Source: Candidatus Nanopelagicales bacterium (GTDB lineage: Bacteria > Actinomycetota > Actinomycetes > S36-B12 > UBA5976). From it: DNA of 64,000 nucleotides. The DNA lies in the NCBI GenBank assembly GCA_018402365.1, contig JAGYJD010000007.1, positions 1 to 64,000 of the forward strand, in the 5' to 3' direction. The first letter of the stretch is position 1. Every line of letters begins with the position of its first letter. Under the pieces are notes generated by a model, which was not told the origin of the DNA, did not search any database, and worked only from the letters and a program-made list of their open reading frames with translations. This document shows positions 27,861 to 36,301 of this stretch, in pieces. Both the position numbers and the translations under genes were made by a program.

Positions 27861-29221
27861 TTCTTTTTAATTTTTTCATACATCGCTAAGGCATGTTCTC
27901 TTTCAGTTGCATGATCTACCATTGGTTCGGGATAGCCGTGCGCGTGACCGAGCGGATGTTTCCAAGGTTCGTGCACACTGCCATCTGTAATATGACTTAA
28001 TTCTTTGATCCAAGTTCGTACGTAGTCACCTTTAGGATCAAACTTGAGTGCTTGAGTAATTGGATTAAAAATTCTGAAATATGGTGCCGCATCTGTGCCA
28101 CAACCTGCGACCCATTGCCACCCATGTGAATTGCTGGCAATGTCACCATCAATTAAATGTTCCATAAACCAGGCGGCACCCTCACGCCAATGAATATGTA
28201 GATCTTTAACCAAAAAACTACCGACGATCATTCGCACTCGATTGTGCATCCAGCCAGTTTCAATCAATTGACGCATTCCCGCATCCACAATTGGGTAGCC
28301 AGTTAGTCCGTTTTTCCATTTCGTTAGTTCTGAAGCATGAGTTTTGGAATTACCCCAACCCATTTTTTCCCAAGTAGAATTTAATGAAATAGTTTCGCTG
28401 TGAGGATTATGAGCTAAAACATCTGCATAAAATTCTCGCCAACAGATCTCTTTGCGAAATGTTTCTTCATCCTCGCTATCACCTAGTTGGGTCAAGATGG
28501 TTCTTGGATGAATCTCACCGAAGCGAAGTGGAAAACTCAATTTACTGGTGCCAGTTAAGTCAGGTCTATTACGGTTTTCGCCGTAGCCTCGCATGCCTTT
28601 TTTTGAGAAGTCCTCAAAGATATTCAGAGCATGCTCTTCACCACAATTTATAACCTCAAATTCACCTGCAACTTGTGGGAGTGCTTCACTTTTCATCGGA
28701 AGAAACCAATTAGGTTTTTCTTTTGGCAAAACTGCGGGCTTCCTCCAGCCGTGAGCGCTCCATGCTCTATAAAAAGGGGTGTACACGCGGTAAGGGGTTC
28801 CGTCGTCTTTTCTGACTCTGAGTGGTGAAACCGCGTAAGGCGAACCAGTTCTCACTAACTTAATACCATTTTTTTTGAGTATTGCTTCAACTTTGTCATC
28901 GCGCACTCTTCCGTAAGGTTCAAAATCTTCACTGATATGAACCGAAGTGGCTCTAGCTTTTTGAGCAACTTCTAAAATTACTTTTTCAGGGGCGCCAGAC
29001 TTTATAAGTAAATTGCCATTGAGAGATTTATTTAATTGGGTAAGTGAGCAATTTTGATAAACTTTTTGTTTATCGCTGGCTGGATCGAAAACTTTTGCAT
29101 CAATATTAAATAGCGCTACAACTTTTTTACCATCAGTGGTAAGTGCCTCTTCAATGGCGTTTGCCAAAGCAGGGTTGTCCCCTAGTCGCAGGTCTCGGCG
29201 AAACCAAAAGACGGTTGTCAT
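27857..29221 (-). CDS. phrB: Deoxyribodipyrimidine photolyase
   Basis: Light-driven repair of cyclobutane pyrimidine dimers, 454 aa. The N-terminal alpha/beta domain begins TTVFWFRRDLRLGDNPAL. The FAD-binding C-terminal domain has ICWREFYADVL, GYPIVDAGMRQL, MHNRVRMIVGSFLVKDL and CGTDAAPYFRIFNP. These suit class I CPD photolyases. It suggests exposure to sunlight, consistent with a surface-water bacterium, which is an inference. Confidence 0.93.
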   Translation of the reverse strand: MTTVFWFRRDLRLGDNPALANAIEEALTTDGKKVVALFNIDAKVFDPASDKQKVYQNCSLTQLNKSLNGNLLIKSGAPEKVILEVAQKARATSVHISEDFEPYGRVRDDKVEAILKKNGIKLVRTGSPYAVSPLRVRKDDGTPYRVYTPFYRAWSAHGWRKPAVLPKEKPNWFLPMKSEALPQVAGEFEVINCGEEHALNIFEDFSKKGMRGYGENRNRPDLTGTSKLSFPLRFGEIHPRTILTQLGDSEDEETFRKEICWREFYADVLAHNPHSETISLNSTWEKMGWGNSKTHASELTKWKNGLTGYPIVDAGMRQLIETGWMHNRVRMIVGSFLVKDLHIHWREGAAWFMEHLIDGDIASNSHGWQWVAGCGTDAAPYFRIFNPITQALKFDPKGDYVRTWIKELSHITDGSVHEPWKHPLGHAHGYPEPMVDHATEREHALAMYEKIKKN

Positions 29222-29283
29222 GCCTCATAGATTAAGCGAAAAAACCAAAATAGGCACTAATACTAGATTTTTATGAGATTCTG

Positions 29284-29318
29284 CTCACCTTTAGTTGTTC
29301 AACGGTGTGAACGGTGAG
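29284..29318 (+). promoter_or_regulatory. Two-tier hairpin in the leader of the NlpC/P60 gene
   Basis: CTCACC (29284-29289) pairs with GGTGAG (29313-29318), and inside it GTTCA pairs with TGAAC around ACGGTG. It lies 70 bp before the ATG at 29388. Cell-wall hydrolase genes of actinobacteria often carry cyclic-di-AMP (ydaO) riboswitches, but I see none of the ydaO consensus blocks, so I only report a structured leader candidate. Confidence 0.35.
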
Positions 29319-29387
29319 ACCTATCGCCAAGTGAGTGTGTTAGTTTAAATTAAAATCTTTACAGATTTAGGCATATAAGAGGAGCTA

Positions 29388-30137
29388 ATGAGTTACTTAA
29401 AACGTCTAGTTACCAGCTTGGTGTTGGTAATGGGATTGTTAGTAACCACAGTTGCCCCAAGTTTTGCAAATTCTTATCCTGGTTCTCAACATTTTGTGAC
29501 CGGGCAACAAAATCAGCATGTAGCTGAAGTTCAAAAATGGTTAATAAGTTTGGGTTATGAAATCTCGGTTGCTAATGGCCGTTACGGTCCACAAACTACT
29601 GCCGCAATTTCTAAATTTTATGCCGATATCAATAACTCCAGTGACGGAGCAACTTTGGGCCCAAAGGGTTGGGCTCGGATTAGAGACGCGGCAAGCGCCA
29701 AGGCAGGTTCTGTTAGTGCCCCCACCGAGAAAACTAAAAAAACAGAAAAGATTGATTCTGAAAACGCCAACCGAGATGCCAAAGTTGAGAAGGTAATTGC
29801 GAAAGCTGCCAGCATGGCTGGTACCCCTTATCGTCGAGGTGGCACCGATCCCAGTCGCGGTCTTGATTGCTCAGGATTTATTTTAAATGCTATGAAACCA
29901 GTTGGGATTTCATTTGGCCGCACCTCAAGAGATATGCGAGCAGAAACCAAGAAAATAAGTAAGGCTGAAGCACAAGTTGGCGACTTAATTTTTTATCACA
30001 ACCGTAAAGGCGTGGTTTACCACGTTGGTATTTACGCGGGTGGTAACAAAATTTGGCATGCCCGTCAACCAGGTCAACGTGCTGCCAAGACTCCAATTTA
30101 TGCAAAGAATGTTTCGTACGGCCGCGTAAATTATTAA
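29388..30137 (+). CDS. Secreted NlpC/P60 peptidoglycan endopeptidase with peptidoglycan-binding domain
   Basis: 249 aa. Signal peptide (residues about 1-27, ending VAPSFANS), then a PG_binding_1 domain with HVAEVQKWLISLGY and NGRYGPQT (about 40-95), a Lys/Glu linker, and an NlpC/P60 domain from about 130. The catalytic Cys is in GLDCSGFI, the His in VVYHVGIYAGG and a third residue in IWHARQPG, so the triad looks intact. It likely cleaves D-Glu-mDAP or similar stem-peptide bonds during growth and division. A strong AAGAGGAG ribosome site precedes the ATG. It is a RipA/resuscitation-type wall enzyme. Confidence 0.93.
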   Translation: MSYLKRLVTSLVLVMGLLVTTVAPSFANSYPGSQHFVTGQQNQHVAEVQKWLISLGYEISVANGRYGPQTTAAISKFYADINNSSDGATLGPKGWARIRDAASAKAGSVSAPTEKTKKTEKIDSENANRDAKVEKVIAKAASMAGTPYRRGGTDPSRGLDCSGFILNAMKPVGISFGRTSRDMRAETKKISKAEAQVGDLIFYHNRKGVVYHVGIYAGGNKIWHARQPGQRAAKTPIYAKNVSYGRVNY

Positions 30138-30157
30138 ATTAGTAGTTAAATCTTTTG

Positions 30158-30230
30158 TGCCCTCGAAGGGAATTGAACCCCCAACCAATTGCTTAGGACG
30201 CAACTGCTCTATCCGTTGAGCTACGAGGGC
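30158..30230 (-). tRNA. tRNA-Arg(CCT)
   Basis: 73-nt cloverleaf on the minus strand: acceptor GCCCTCG pairing with CGAGGGC, anticodon loop GTCCTAA with anticodon CCT, and T-arm with GGTTCAATTCC. CCA is not encoded. It lies between the NlpC/P60 and SAF-domain genes. Confidence 0.95.
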
Positions 30231-30237
30231 CAATTTG

Positions 30238-30732
30238 CTATTGACCACGAATCACTAAAGATAATTTTAGATTGCCACTACCAGCCAAGCCAACCGCCTC
30301 TTGTGGTTCAGCTGCAACTAACACTAAGACCCCTTGGGAGTTAGTAAAAGATTGACTCTCTGGATATAACGCCACAATTTTTACTCTTTGCGCCAACAGT
30401 CTGGCTGGGGAATTGGCGTCGCTGCTGGCAACGATATCAACAATTTGACCAGGCTTAATAATCTTGGTTATTTGAGTGTCAGCAATTCTAACTGGAACAA
30501 AGTCTTTATCTGAAAAATTTGCCACCATAAATCTACTGCTAGTTAACTGTTCACCTTTTTGTAAGTCACTATGTAATACCAATTCTGTTAGTTCTGATTC
30601 TGAAATAGCATTTGGTGCTTTATATTTGGCCGGAATAGAAACTGTTTCAAAATCATTAGCAGTCATTTCTTTAAGATACCTATTCTTTAAACCAGTTTTC
30701 AGGCCATTTATAAGAAGACTCAGCCATGTCAA
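30238..30732 (-). CDS. SAF-domain (CpaB/RcpC-like) protein, N-terminus probably corrupted
   Basis: The ORF codes 164 aa. The readable part has a SAF domain: DLQKGEQLTSSRFMV, VRIADTQITKIIKPGQIVDIVAS, and a C-terminal VLVLVAAEPQEAVGLAGSG. Such proteins resemble CpaB of Flp/Tad pili but are common as stand-alone genes in actinobacteria. A membrane anchor expected at the N-terminus is missing, and codons before about 30,680 do not look family-like. This coincides with the start of a scrambled patch, so the true start lies further right. No pilus genes are adjacent. Confidence 0.65.
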   Translation of the reverse strand: MTWLSLLINGLKTGLKNRYLKEMTANDFETVSIPAKYKAPNAISESELTELVLHSDLQKGEQLTSSRFMVANFSDKDFVPVRIADTQITKIIKPGQIVDIVASSDANSPARLLAQRVKIVALYPESQSFTNSQGVLVLVAAEPQEAVGLAGSGNLKLSLVIRGQ

Positions 30733-30942
30733 AGGTGCATGTTAAGATGAAGAGTGTCTCTTTGCCAATTTTAGAGTGCATTCATTCTATAATAGTCCAA
30801 TAGATCAGAAAAGTAACTTTTCATTCTATAAAGACTACAAAGATCTTAAGTTATGAGATTTTTATCCACATTAAAGGCTTAGTTAAAGCAGCATTTGATC
30901 AACCATTTGTTAATTCTCTTTAGAATCGAGAGGAAGGGTGCA

Positions 30943-31101
30943 TTAAAAGCCAGATCCTTTGAAGACCACCCCTACATTTGAGAATTGCTTTCGCACTTCG
31001 CCATCACATTTTGGACAATTCTTTAAAGTTTCATCAGTAAAGGACTGAACCACCTCAAAGTCATGATCACACTCAGTGCAGCGATATTGATAAGTAGGCA
31101 T
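30943..31101 (-). CDS. FmdB-family zinc-ribbon regulatory protein (C-terminus probably cut by an error)
   Basis: Zinc ribbon with MPTYQYRCTECDHDFEVVQ and CPKC, then FKGSGF and a stop. The start is the ATG at 31101, with the preceding ORF-track codons dropped. Family members normally continue GSGFY-x-TDSR; the same bases (Y, then TDSRSK) are readable just beyond if one base in TTTTAATGC is removed, so the stop is likely an artefact. In mycobacteria this gene sits by 5-FTHF cyclo-ligase and galU (Rv0991c-Rv0993), as here. Confidence 0.8.
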   Translation of the reverse strand: MPTYQYRCTECDHDFEVVQSFTDETLKNCPKCDGEVRKQFSNVGVVFKGSGF

Positions 31102-31158
31102 GACTCCTATTTTGCCGAAGGTCTGCAAAAACTGCCGCCTCAGGCTTAATCTAGGAAC

Positions 31159-31545
31159 ATGAAAATGCCTATTTGGCTATTGGTCGCATGTTAGGGAGCG
31201 ATAGGTAGCGTTAAGCCAGTGGACTGAAGTATAAAGAATCTTTCTGTGATTTGACTTGACAGCTTATTGTTTTGGTTGACTATTTTTCTGTAACTTTTAT
31301 AAAAATATGGTGGTTTCATTCTGGAGGTTTGAGCAGGATTTACCTTGTTGTTGTGTATTATGGAAAAACTTTGACCCATTGGAAGTTTTGGAGATTCATA
31401 CTTTCAGACTAGTTGTATCTTGAATTCTTGTTAGCTTTACCTTGATCGTTACTGAGTTTATTACCTTAAATATTTTCTCTACTATCTTTTTGCATTTTGC
31501 TGAAAGGCAGTTGGCATGAGTGCTGAGAAAAAGAGTGAACTATGA
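31159..31545 (+). pseudogene. crcB: First CrcB/FluC-like fluoride channel gene, scrambled
   Basis: Starting at ATG 31159 the frame reads MKMPIWLLVAC, then GAIGSV after a stop, as in a CrcB N-terminus. Further on, a GxGGFTT-like piece can be pieced together around 31,330. The far end reads VGMSAEKKSEL and stops with an ATGA overlap onto the intact second CrcB. Paired crcB genes are the rule in actinobacteria. The damage lies in a scrambled patch. The assignment is tentative. Confidence 0.45.
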
Positions 31546-31925
31546 GCACAATTTTTATGATTGCGATAGGCGGTGCGGTCGGTGCACTAATTCGTTGGCG
31601 ACTTGCGCATTTCACCACGCATGACCACATGCCGATTGGCACCCTGCTCGCCAACACGCTCGGAAGTTTTTTGGTGGGGCTTTCAACTGCGCTCTATGCA
31701 GATGCATTTTTTAGCAATACTGGCGTGATTGCCCTTCTGTATCCCTTAATCGCAATTGGCTTAGCGGGATCAATTTCAACCATGAGCACGGTAGCGCTAG
31801 AAATTAAAAATATTACCCGCTTAAAAAATATTGCTACTACCTTTGGTTATTTAACAGTCAGTATTGGTCTAGGGATTTTGGCGTTAGTACTAGGTATTTG
31901 GCTCGGTACCAGTGGACCATTTTAA
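31542..31925 (+). CDS. crcB: CrcB/FluC fluoride ion channel subunit
   Basis: 127 aa with four predicted membrane helices. Motifs: IGGAVGALIRWRLAH at the N-terminus, GTLLANTLGSFLVGL with the conserved Asn, and GLAGSISTMSTVALE, where the usual TTFSTF reads STMSTV, so a fluoride-path Phe is replaced by Met. Fluoride channels are dual-topology dimers; in paired systems the two subunits may each keep one Phe. It exports toxic fluoride. It ends tail to tail with the 5-FTHF cyclo-ligase gene. Confidence 0.9.
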   Translation: MSTIFMIAIGGAVGALIRWRLAHFTTHDHMPIGTLLANTLGSFLVGLSTALYADAFFSNTGVIALLYPLIAIGLAGSISTMSTVALEIKNITRLKNIATTFGYLTVSIGLGILALVLGIWLGTSGPF

Positions 31926-32493
31926 ACGGTAGGTAAAACTCTTTTTTCGCTCACTATAAAATCTACTTTTTGATCATGTGGTTCATGTGGAATTTCTTCA
32001 AAGATTTCGTTGTCAAAAACTAAAACAATTTTTTTTACCTGAGTTTCTAACTTTGACAGTAACCTGTCGTAAAATCCTCCGCCCTTGCCGAGCCTGATAC
32101 CCGAGTGAGGAAACTGCAAAGGCAGGAATCACTAGCACACTGATTTCTGGAAAATTGTTAATCGGTGCATTTTTGCAGGAACTTTTTATTTGCGGTGGAC
32201 CTTGCGGTTTCTAAAATATTAAAGGCCCCGATCACCATTCTTTAGGATTTTTACCCAAAGCAGATCATCGCCAGAAACTATCGGCAGAAAACTCCTCTAG
32301 ATTGTCTTAGAGCTGTAAATTTAATTAAATCATTAGTTGGGGGCTCTAATTTTGTTGCGTTGTAGAGAGCGATGTCTTGATCTGTCGGTGTAAGTAGTCC
32401 AAAAACTGCATTGGCAAATGCCGCTGCCGCGTTACCAGGACGCGCTCTACGGGCTTTTAATAAATCGGCTCTTAGTTCTGCTTTAGATTGCAT
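31922..32493 (-). pseudogene. 5-formyltetrahydrofolate cyclo-ligase, broken by frameshifts in the middle
   Basis: Converts 5-formyl-THF to methenyl-THF. The N-terminal piece (MQSKAELRADLLKARRARPG, start about 32493; the ORF track extends to 32514) and the C-terminal piece with RLGKGGGFYDRLL are clean. Between 32,110 and 32,285 the expected residues (LPIVSGDDLLWVK, ILEPQGPPQI, VLVIPAFAV) appear in different frames, needing several one-base corrections. Synteny with galU matches Rv0992c-Rv0993. Probably a functional gene with a poor consensus. Confidence 0.8.
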
Positions 32494-32546
32494 TAAATAA
32501 GTATGGTCGACCACTTAGGGTTTACCAAATAACAACCGCTAAAAGA

Positions 32547-32552
32547 TAGGCT
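32547..32552 (+). promoter_or_regulatory. Probable -10 element of a leaderless galU message
   Basis: TAGGCT lies 6 bp before the galU ATG at 32559, and no Shine-Dalgarno is present. Transcription from this -10 would begin at or next to the ATG. Leaderless mRNAs are frequent in actinobacteria. Confidence 0.5.
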
Positions 32553-32558
32553 ATTTGC

Positions 32559-33458
32559 ATGAGTCAATCAGTTCTTAAAGCTGTGATCCCAGTAGCGGGT
32601 TATGGCACTCGCTTTTTACCGGCGACTAAAGCAACCCCGAAAGAAATGTTGCCAGTTGTTGATAAGCCTGCAATTCAATACGTAGTGGAAGAAGCTGTAT
32701 CGGCTGGGTTATTAGATTTACTGTTTGTTACCGGTAGAACTAAAAGAGCCTTAGAGGATCACTTTGATGACAATCCAGAATTAGAAGCAGCGTTAGGCAG
32801 TAAAGACAAACCTGAATTACTAGAAGCTGTAAGGCATCCCGCAGGTTTAGCAAAAGTACATTACGTGCGACAAGGCGTTCCTCGCGGATTGGGTGACGCT
32901 GTTTTACATGGCAAAGCTCATGTGGGTAATCATCCTTTTGTAGTTTTATTGGGTGATGATCTGATAGATGATAGAGATTATATTTTGCCAAAAATGATTG
33001 AAACTCAAAATAAATTTGGTGGTTCAGTAGTTTTGCTTATGGAAGTTCCTAATTCAGAAATCTCGCTATATGGCTGTGCAAAAGTAAGTGCAACCGACGA
33101 TCCAGCTGTAGTAAAGGTAATTGATTTAATTGAGAAGCCTGAAGCTGAAAAAGCGCCGAGTAATTATGCAGTTATTGGCAGATACATATTTTCACCAAAA
33201 GTATTTGAGATTTTAGAAAAAACTAAACCCGGTAAGGGTGGCGAAATTCAGTTAACCGATGCTATGACGGTTTTGGCAAAAGATGTTTCAGCCAGTGAGG
33301 GTGGCGGAATGTACGGGGTAATTTTTAAAGGACGCCGTTATGACACTGGCGACAAATTAGCGTATTTACAAGCGGTCGTGCAATTGGCAATAGAGAGAAA
33401 AGACTTAGGGCCAGAGTTTAAAAAATGGTTAAAAACATTTTCAGCTAAATTAGATTGA
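32559..33458 (+). CDS. galU: UTP-glucose-1-phosphate uridylyltransferase
   Basis: Makes UDP-glucose for wall polysaccharides. It is 299 aa. The nucleotide-binding motif is PVAGYGTRFLPATKATPKEMLP, with DKPAIQYVVEEA and the C-terminal KGRRYDTGDKLAYLQA. It is the first gene of a forward run with the RimJ-like acetyltransferase (4 bp overlap) and a membrane protein, the same order as Rv0993-Rv0996 except that no moeA is present. Confidence 0.96.
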   Translation: MSQSVLKAVIPVAGYGTRFLPATKATPKEMLPVVDKPAIQYVVEEAVSAGLLDLLFVTGRTKRALEDHFDDNPELEAALGSKDKPELLEAVRHPAGLAKVHYVRQGVPRGLGDAVLHGKAHVGNHPFVVLLGDDLIDDRDYILPKMIETQNKFGGSVVLLMEVPNSEISLYGCAKVSATDDPAVVKVIDLIEKPEAEKAPSNYAVIGRYIFSPKVFEILEKTKPGKGGEIQLTDAMTVLAKDVSASEGGGMYGVIFKGRRYDTGDKLAYLQAVVQLAIERKDLGPEFKKWLKTFSAKLD

Positions 33459-34051
33459 AAAGAAAATTGCGTACCAACCCACCAACTCTGTATTACGATG
33501 AAATTAAACTTCGTCCACTTAGGTATCGCGATGGCTCCACTTGGAAAAAACTGCGAAGTACAAATAAAGCATGGTTAAGGGAATGGGACGCTACCCTTCC
33601 GCCAACGGATGAAAATTACCCCGCTACCTTTTCTCAAATGGTTTGGCAAGGCAAACGAGATGCTAGAAAAAAAATTCATTTAATGTGGGGTATTGAATAC
33701 AAAAAGAAATTAATAGGAATTGTCACCGCTGGAAACATCACACTTGGTTCAAGTCGAAATTGCTACATCGGTTACTGGCTAAGTAAAAGTCAGGCAGGAC
33801 AGGGAATTATGCCAATTTCAGTAGCTTTAGTTTTAGATTTTATCTTTCAAGAGTTGAAATTGCATCGAGTTGAAATCGCAATTCGCCCCGAAAACACAGC
33901 CAGCTTAAGAGTCGTTGAAAAACTTAAGTTAGAACTTGAAGGTGTCAGGCGTAGTTACATTCATATAAATGGAGACTGGAGGGATCATCAAGTTTTTGTA
34001 GTGGTGGAAGACGAAGTGACCACCAGCTTTCTGGAAAGGTTGAAAAACTAA
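33455..34051 (+). CDS. rimJ: RimJ/RimL-family GNAT acetyltransferase
   Basis: 198 aa with a single GNAT domain. Typical pieces are KLRPLRYRDGSTW, WGIEYKKKLIGIVTAGNI, YIGYWLSKSQAGQGIMP, where the Q/R-x-x-G-x loop reads AGQGI, and AIRPENTASLRVVEKL. It probably acetylates the N-terminus of ribosomal or other proteins. The TTG start overlaps the galU stop, so it is translationally coupled. It corresponds to Rv0995. Confidence 0.87.
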   Translation: MKRKLRTNPPTLYYDEIKLRPLRYRDGSTWKKLRSTNKAWLREWDATLPPTDENYPATFSQMVWQGKRDARKKIHLMWGIEYKKKLIGIVTAGNITLGSSRNCYIGYWLSKSQAGQGIMPISVALVLDFIFQELKLHRVEIAIRPENTASLRVVEKLKLELEGVRRSYIHINGDWRDHQVFVVVEDEVTTSFLERLKN

Positions 34052-34116
34052 GTAGTTAGGCTGACACGCCGCCGAGATTGAGAAATGCTTCACAAAAGCA
34101 ATATAACCTTTACCGC

Positions 34117-34665
34117 ATGGGGTCTTCAGTAATTTTAATTGCCATGGTTGCTTTGTGGGCGATGGTTTTGATCCCTTTAATGTTGAAAAAAAATAGTCAA
34201 CAATTTGAGAATAAATCAGTAGATCGATTTAAGAATGCGATGAGTTTGATTAGTCGTACTGCCCCCGCTACGGTACAAGGTCGAGTGAGTTTGCAAGTTG
34301 AAGCAGCTCGAGAGCGAAGAAAACGAGTGACACTAGCTTTAACTTTGATCAATATTTCTTTTGGAATTTTAGTTGCATTTACCAGCTTTAGTTTTTGGTA
34401 CTTTTTATCTGTTTTTGCTTTAGGCCTAACTTGGCTAGTCTTAGCTTTTAATGCCTCACAGAAAATTCAAGTTGTTAGTAAAGCTGTAGAAACAATTCCT
34501 GAACCGCCACGAAACTTTAAAGTTCTTCCTAACCTTTCTCAGCTGCAATACCAATATGAAGTTGATCCACGACGAGAAATCATTATGGATGAACGACCCC
34601 GACCAGATATGAGAAAACCGAGCGAAGTAGTTCTAGAAGAAAGGCGACGCGCTAAGGGAGCATAA
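34117..34665 (+). CDS. Conserved membrane protein (Rv0996-like)
   Basis: About 182 aa. The start is moved to ATG 34117 because MGSSVILIAMVALWAMVLIPLML is the family-like beginning. It has one N-terminal helix, a cytosolic stretch ending in an Arg-rich segment (AARERRKR), then two adjacent helices (about 80-125) and a soluble acidic/basic tail. No catalytic motif. It follows galU-rimJ as in mycobacteria. Function unknown, possibly septum or envelope related. Confidence 0.72.
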   Translation: MGSSVILIAMVALWAMVLIPLMLKKNSQQFENKSVDRFKNAMSLISRTAPATVQGRVSLQVEAARERRKRVTLALTLINISFGILVAFTSFSFWYFLSVFALGLTWLVLAFNASQKIQVVSKAVETIPEPPRNFKVLPNLSQLQYQYEVDPRREIIMDERPRPDMRKPSEVVLEERRRAKGA

Positions 34666-34689
34666 CTTGCGATACCCTACAAAGTTATT

Positions 34690-34766
34690 GGGGCTATAGC
34701 GCAGTCCGGTAGCGCACCTCGTTCGCATCGAGGGGGTCAGGGGTTCAAATCCCCTTAGCTCCACCA
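34690..34766 (+). tRNA. tRNA-Ala(CGC)
   Basis: Acceptor GGGGCTA pairs with TAGCTCC; anticodon stem CCTCG/CGAGG encloses TTCGCAT with anticodon CGC; T-arm GGGGTTCAAATCCCC. The CCA end is encoded. It lies between the Rv0996-like gene and pmt. Confidence 0.95.
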
Positions 34767-34768
34767 TT

Positions 34769-36262
34769 TTAAATCCAAAGATCAAACCAAATTCGCCAGA
34801 GCCATTCATTCTTTGGGATTGAAATTGCGGTCCATACTGGTAAAAAGAAAACAGATAAACCTAAAACTACAAATAAGTAAAAGGTGATTAGGGAAGTACC
34901 AGCCCAATTAGAAAAACCACTTGTTTTAAAAATCCAAGTTAGTTGCCTAAATAAGAGTGCGATAGCAATAGCAATAAACGGCATCATCACAATCGCGTAA
35001 AAATAAAAAGTTGGGCGGTTTGGGTAGGCAAGCCAAGGTAACCAACCAACTAAGAAAAGAATCAACACTAAGCCCACTTCAAAACTGGGCTTGCGAATAA
35101 ACCAAATAGCTAGCGCCAGGAGTGCAATTACTCCAACCCACCAAATCGCAGGATTTCCGATGGCCAAGATTTCACTGGCACATAATTCAGCTGCGCAATT
35201 TAAATTACTTTCTTCATAATAAAAAGCAGTCGGTCTATATAAAATGGGCCAACCTGCCGCATAACTTTGGTAGTTGTGAGATTCGGTTAATTGCGTGTGA
35301 AAATTCCAAATCTGCTGATGGTAATTAAGAAGGCTTTCAAGCGCGGAGTTCGCGGTGTTTTTACCCCAAGATAAATCAGATAAAAACCAGCCGGTCCAGC
35401 TGGCAAGGTAGACCAAAAATGCAGTTAAAGGTAATTGAATAAAAATTAACCACCAGTCTTTTAATACGTGGCCCAAAATTAAGTACTTTGGATGTAATTG
35501 TGACCGAAAGAAAATATCTAGCAAAACTACGATTAGCCCAACTACTGCCAAAAACCATAGGCCAGACCACTTAATACTCACGGCCACTCCGAGTGATACT
35601 CCAGCTAACCACCGGTACCAATGCCAGTAATAGATAGAGCCAAATCGACTTTCAACAATTAAGCGCTGATCAATTCTTGCAACTGATTTTTCGACATCAA
35701 TCAGTAAAAAGAAAATAGAAAGTAATACAAAAAATATTAAAAATCCATCTAGTAGTGCGATGCGGCTCATTACTATTGCCAAACCATCTAGTGCCACCAA
35801 ACTGGCAGCTAACAGGGCAAACCAATTAGATTTAAGTAATTTTCTAGTGACTAAAAAAGTTAAAATAATAAGTAAAGTGCCAAAAAGCGCGGCACTGAAT
35901 CTCCAACCAAAAGTGTTAAAGCCAAATAAATATTCACCTATTGCTATTAGCCATTTACCAGTTGGTGGGTGAGCAACAAAAGCACCTTGGTCAAGAAAAA
36001 TATTGGTGTTGCCATTCAATATTTCTGCTTCTGCGTTTTCGATTGTTGTTTTTTCAGTACCAGATTGAAGCAAGGCTTGGGCGTCAACTGCATAGTAAAT
36101 TTCATCAAAGACAACTGCCGGCGGCTCAGAAAGTCGAACCCATCTAAAAAGACCCCCAAGTGAGGTAACAAAAAATAGACTTATTAAAACTTTGAGAGAG
36201 TATTTTGGGTTTTGCATTTGCCAGGCGGTCGGTAGATTAACCGTGGTTCGCGCATGACTCAT
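34769..36262 (-). CDS. pmt: Protein O-mannosyltransferase (PMT family)
   Basis: Polytopic GT39 enzyme transferring mannose from polyprenyl-phosphate-mannose to secreted proteins, homologue of Rv1002c. About 497 aa using ATG 36262 (MSHARTT); the ORF track allows 36283. The catalytic acidic pair is in VVFDEIYYAVDAQALL in the first extracytoplasmic loop, followed by VAHPPTGKWLIAIGEYLFG. About ten membrane helices are visible. It couples with Sec-dependent secretion. It is divergent from rsmI with only about 40 bp between starts, exactly as Rv1002c-Rv1003. Confidence 0.92.
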   Translation of the reverse strand: MSHARTTVNLPTAWQMQNPKYSLKVLISLFFVTSLGGLFRWVRLSEPPAVVFDEIYYAVDAQALLQSGTEKTTIENAEAEILNGNTNIFLDQGAFVAHPPTGKWLIAIGEYLFGFNTFGWRFSAALFGTLLIILTFLVTRKLLKSNWFALLAASLVALDGLAIVMSRIALLDGFLIFFVLLSIFFLLIDVEKSVARIDQRLIVESRFGSIYYWHWYRWLAGVSLGVAVSIKWSGLWFLAVVGLIVVLLDIFFRSQLHPKYLILGHVLKDWWLIFIQLPLTAFLVYLASWTGWFLSDLSWGKNTANSALESLLNYHQQIWNFHTQLTESHNYQSYAAGWPILYRPTAFYYEESNLNCAAELCASEILAIGNPAIWWVGVIALLALAIWFIRKPSFEVGLVLILFLVGWLPWLAYPNRPTFYFYAIVMMPFIAIAIALLFRQLTWIFKTSGFSNWAGTSLITFYLFVVLGLSVFFLPVWTAISIPKNEWLWRIWFDLWI

Positions 36263-36301
36263 ACCCAATAGGGTAATCCACAAGCAACGAAAAGAGTAAA
36301 A

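Larger units (their letters stand above)
30680..32290. other. Zone with scrambled patches among intact genes
   Basis: Three patches (about 30,680-30,940, 31,110-31,540 and 32,110-32,290) carry frameshifts in the SAF-protein N-terminus, the FmdB C-terminus, a first CrcB gene and the middle of 5-FTHF cyclo-ligase. Between them FmdB's N-terminus and the second CrcB are clean. The pattern matches the 15-19 kb block and suggests low coverage. No separate gene is seen at 30,733-30,942. Confidence 0.65.

Noticed and set aside
29284-29318. ydaO (cyclic di-AMP) riboswitch
   Set aside because: None of the characteristic conserved blocks of that riboswitch are visible; only a hairpin is supported.
31191-31657. 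Minus-strand ORFs of 62 and 63 aa
   Set aside because: They lie opposite the CrcB genes and lack any ribosome site or domain.
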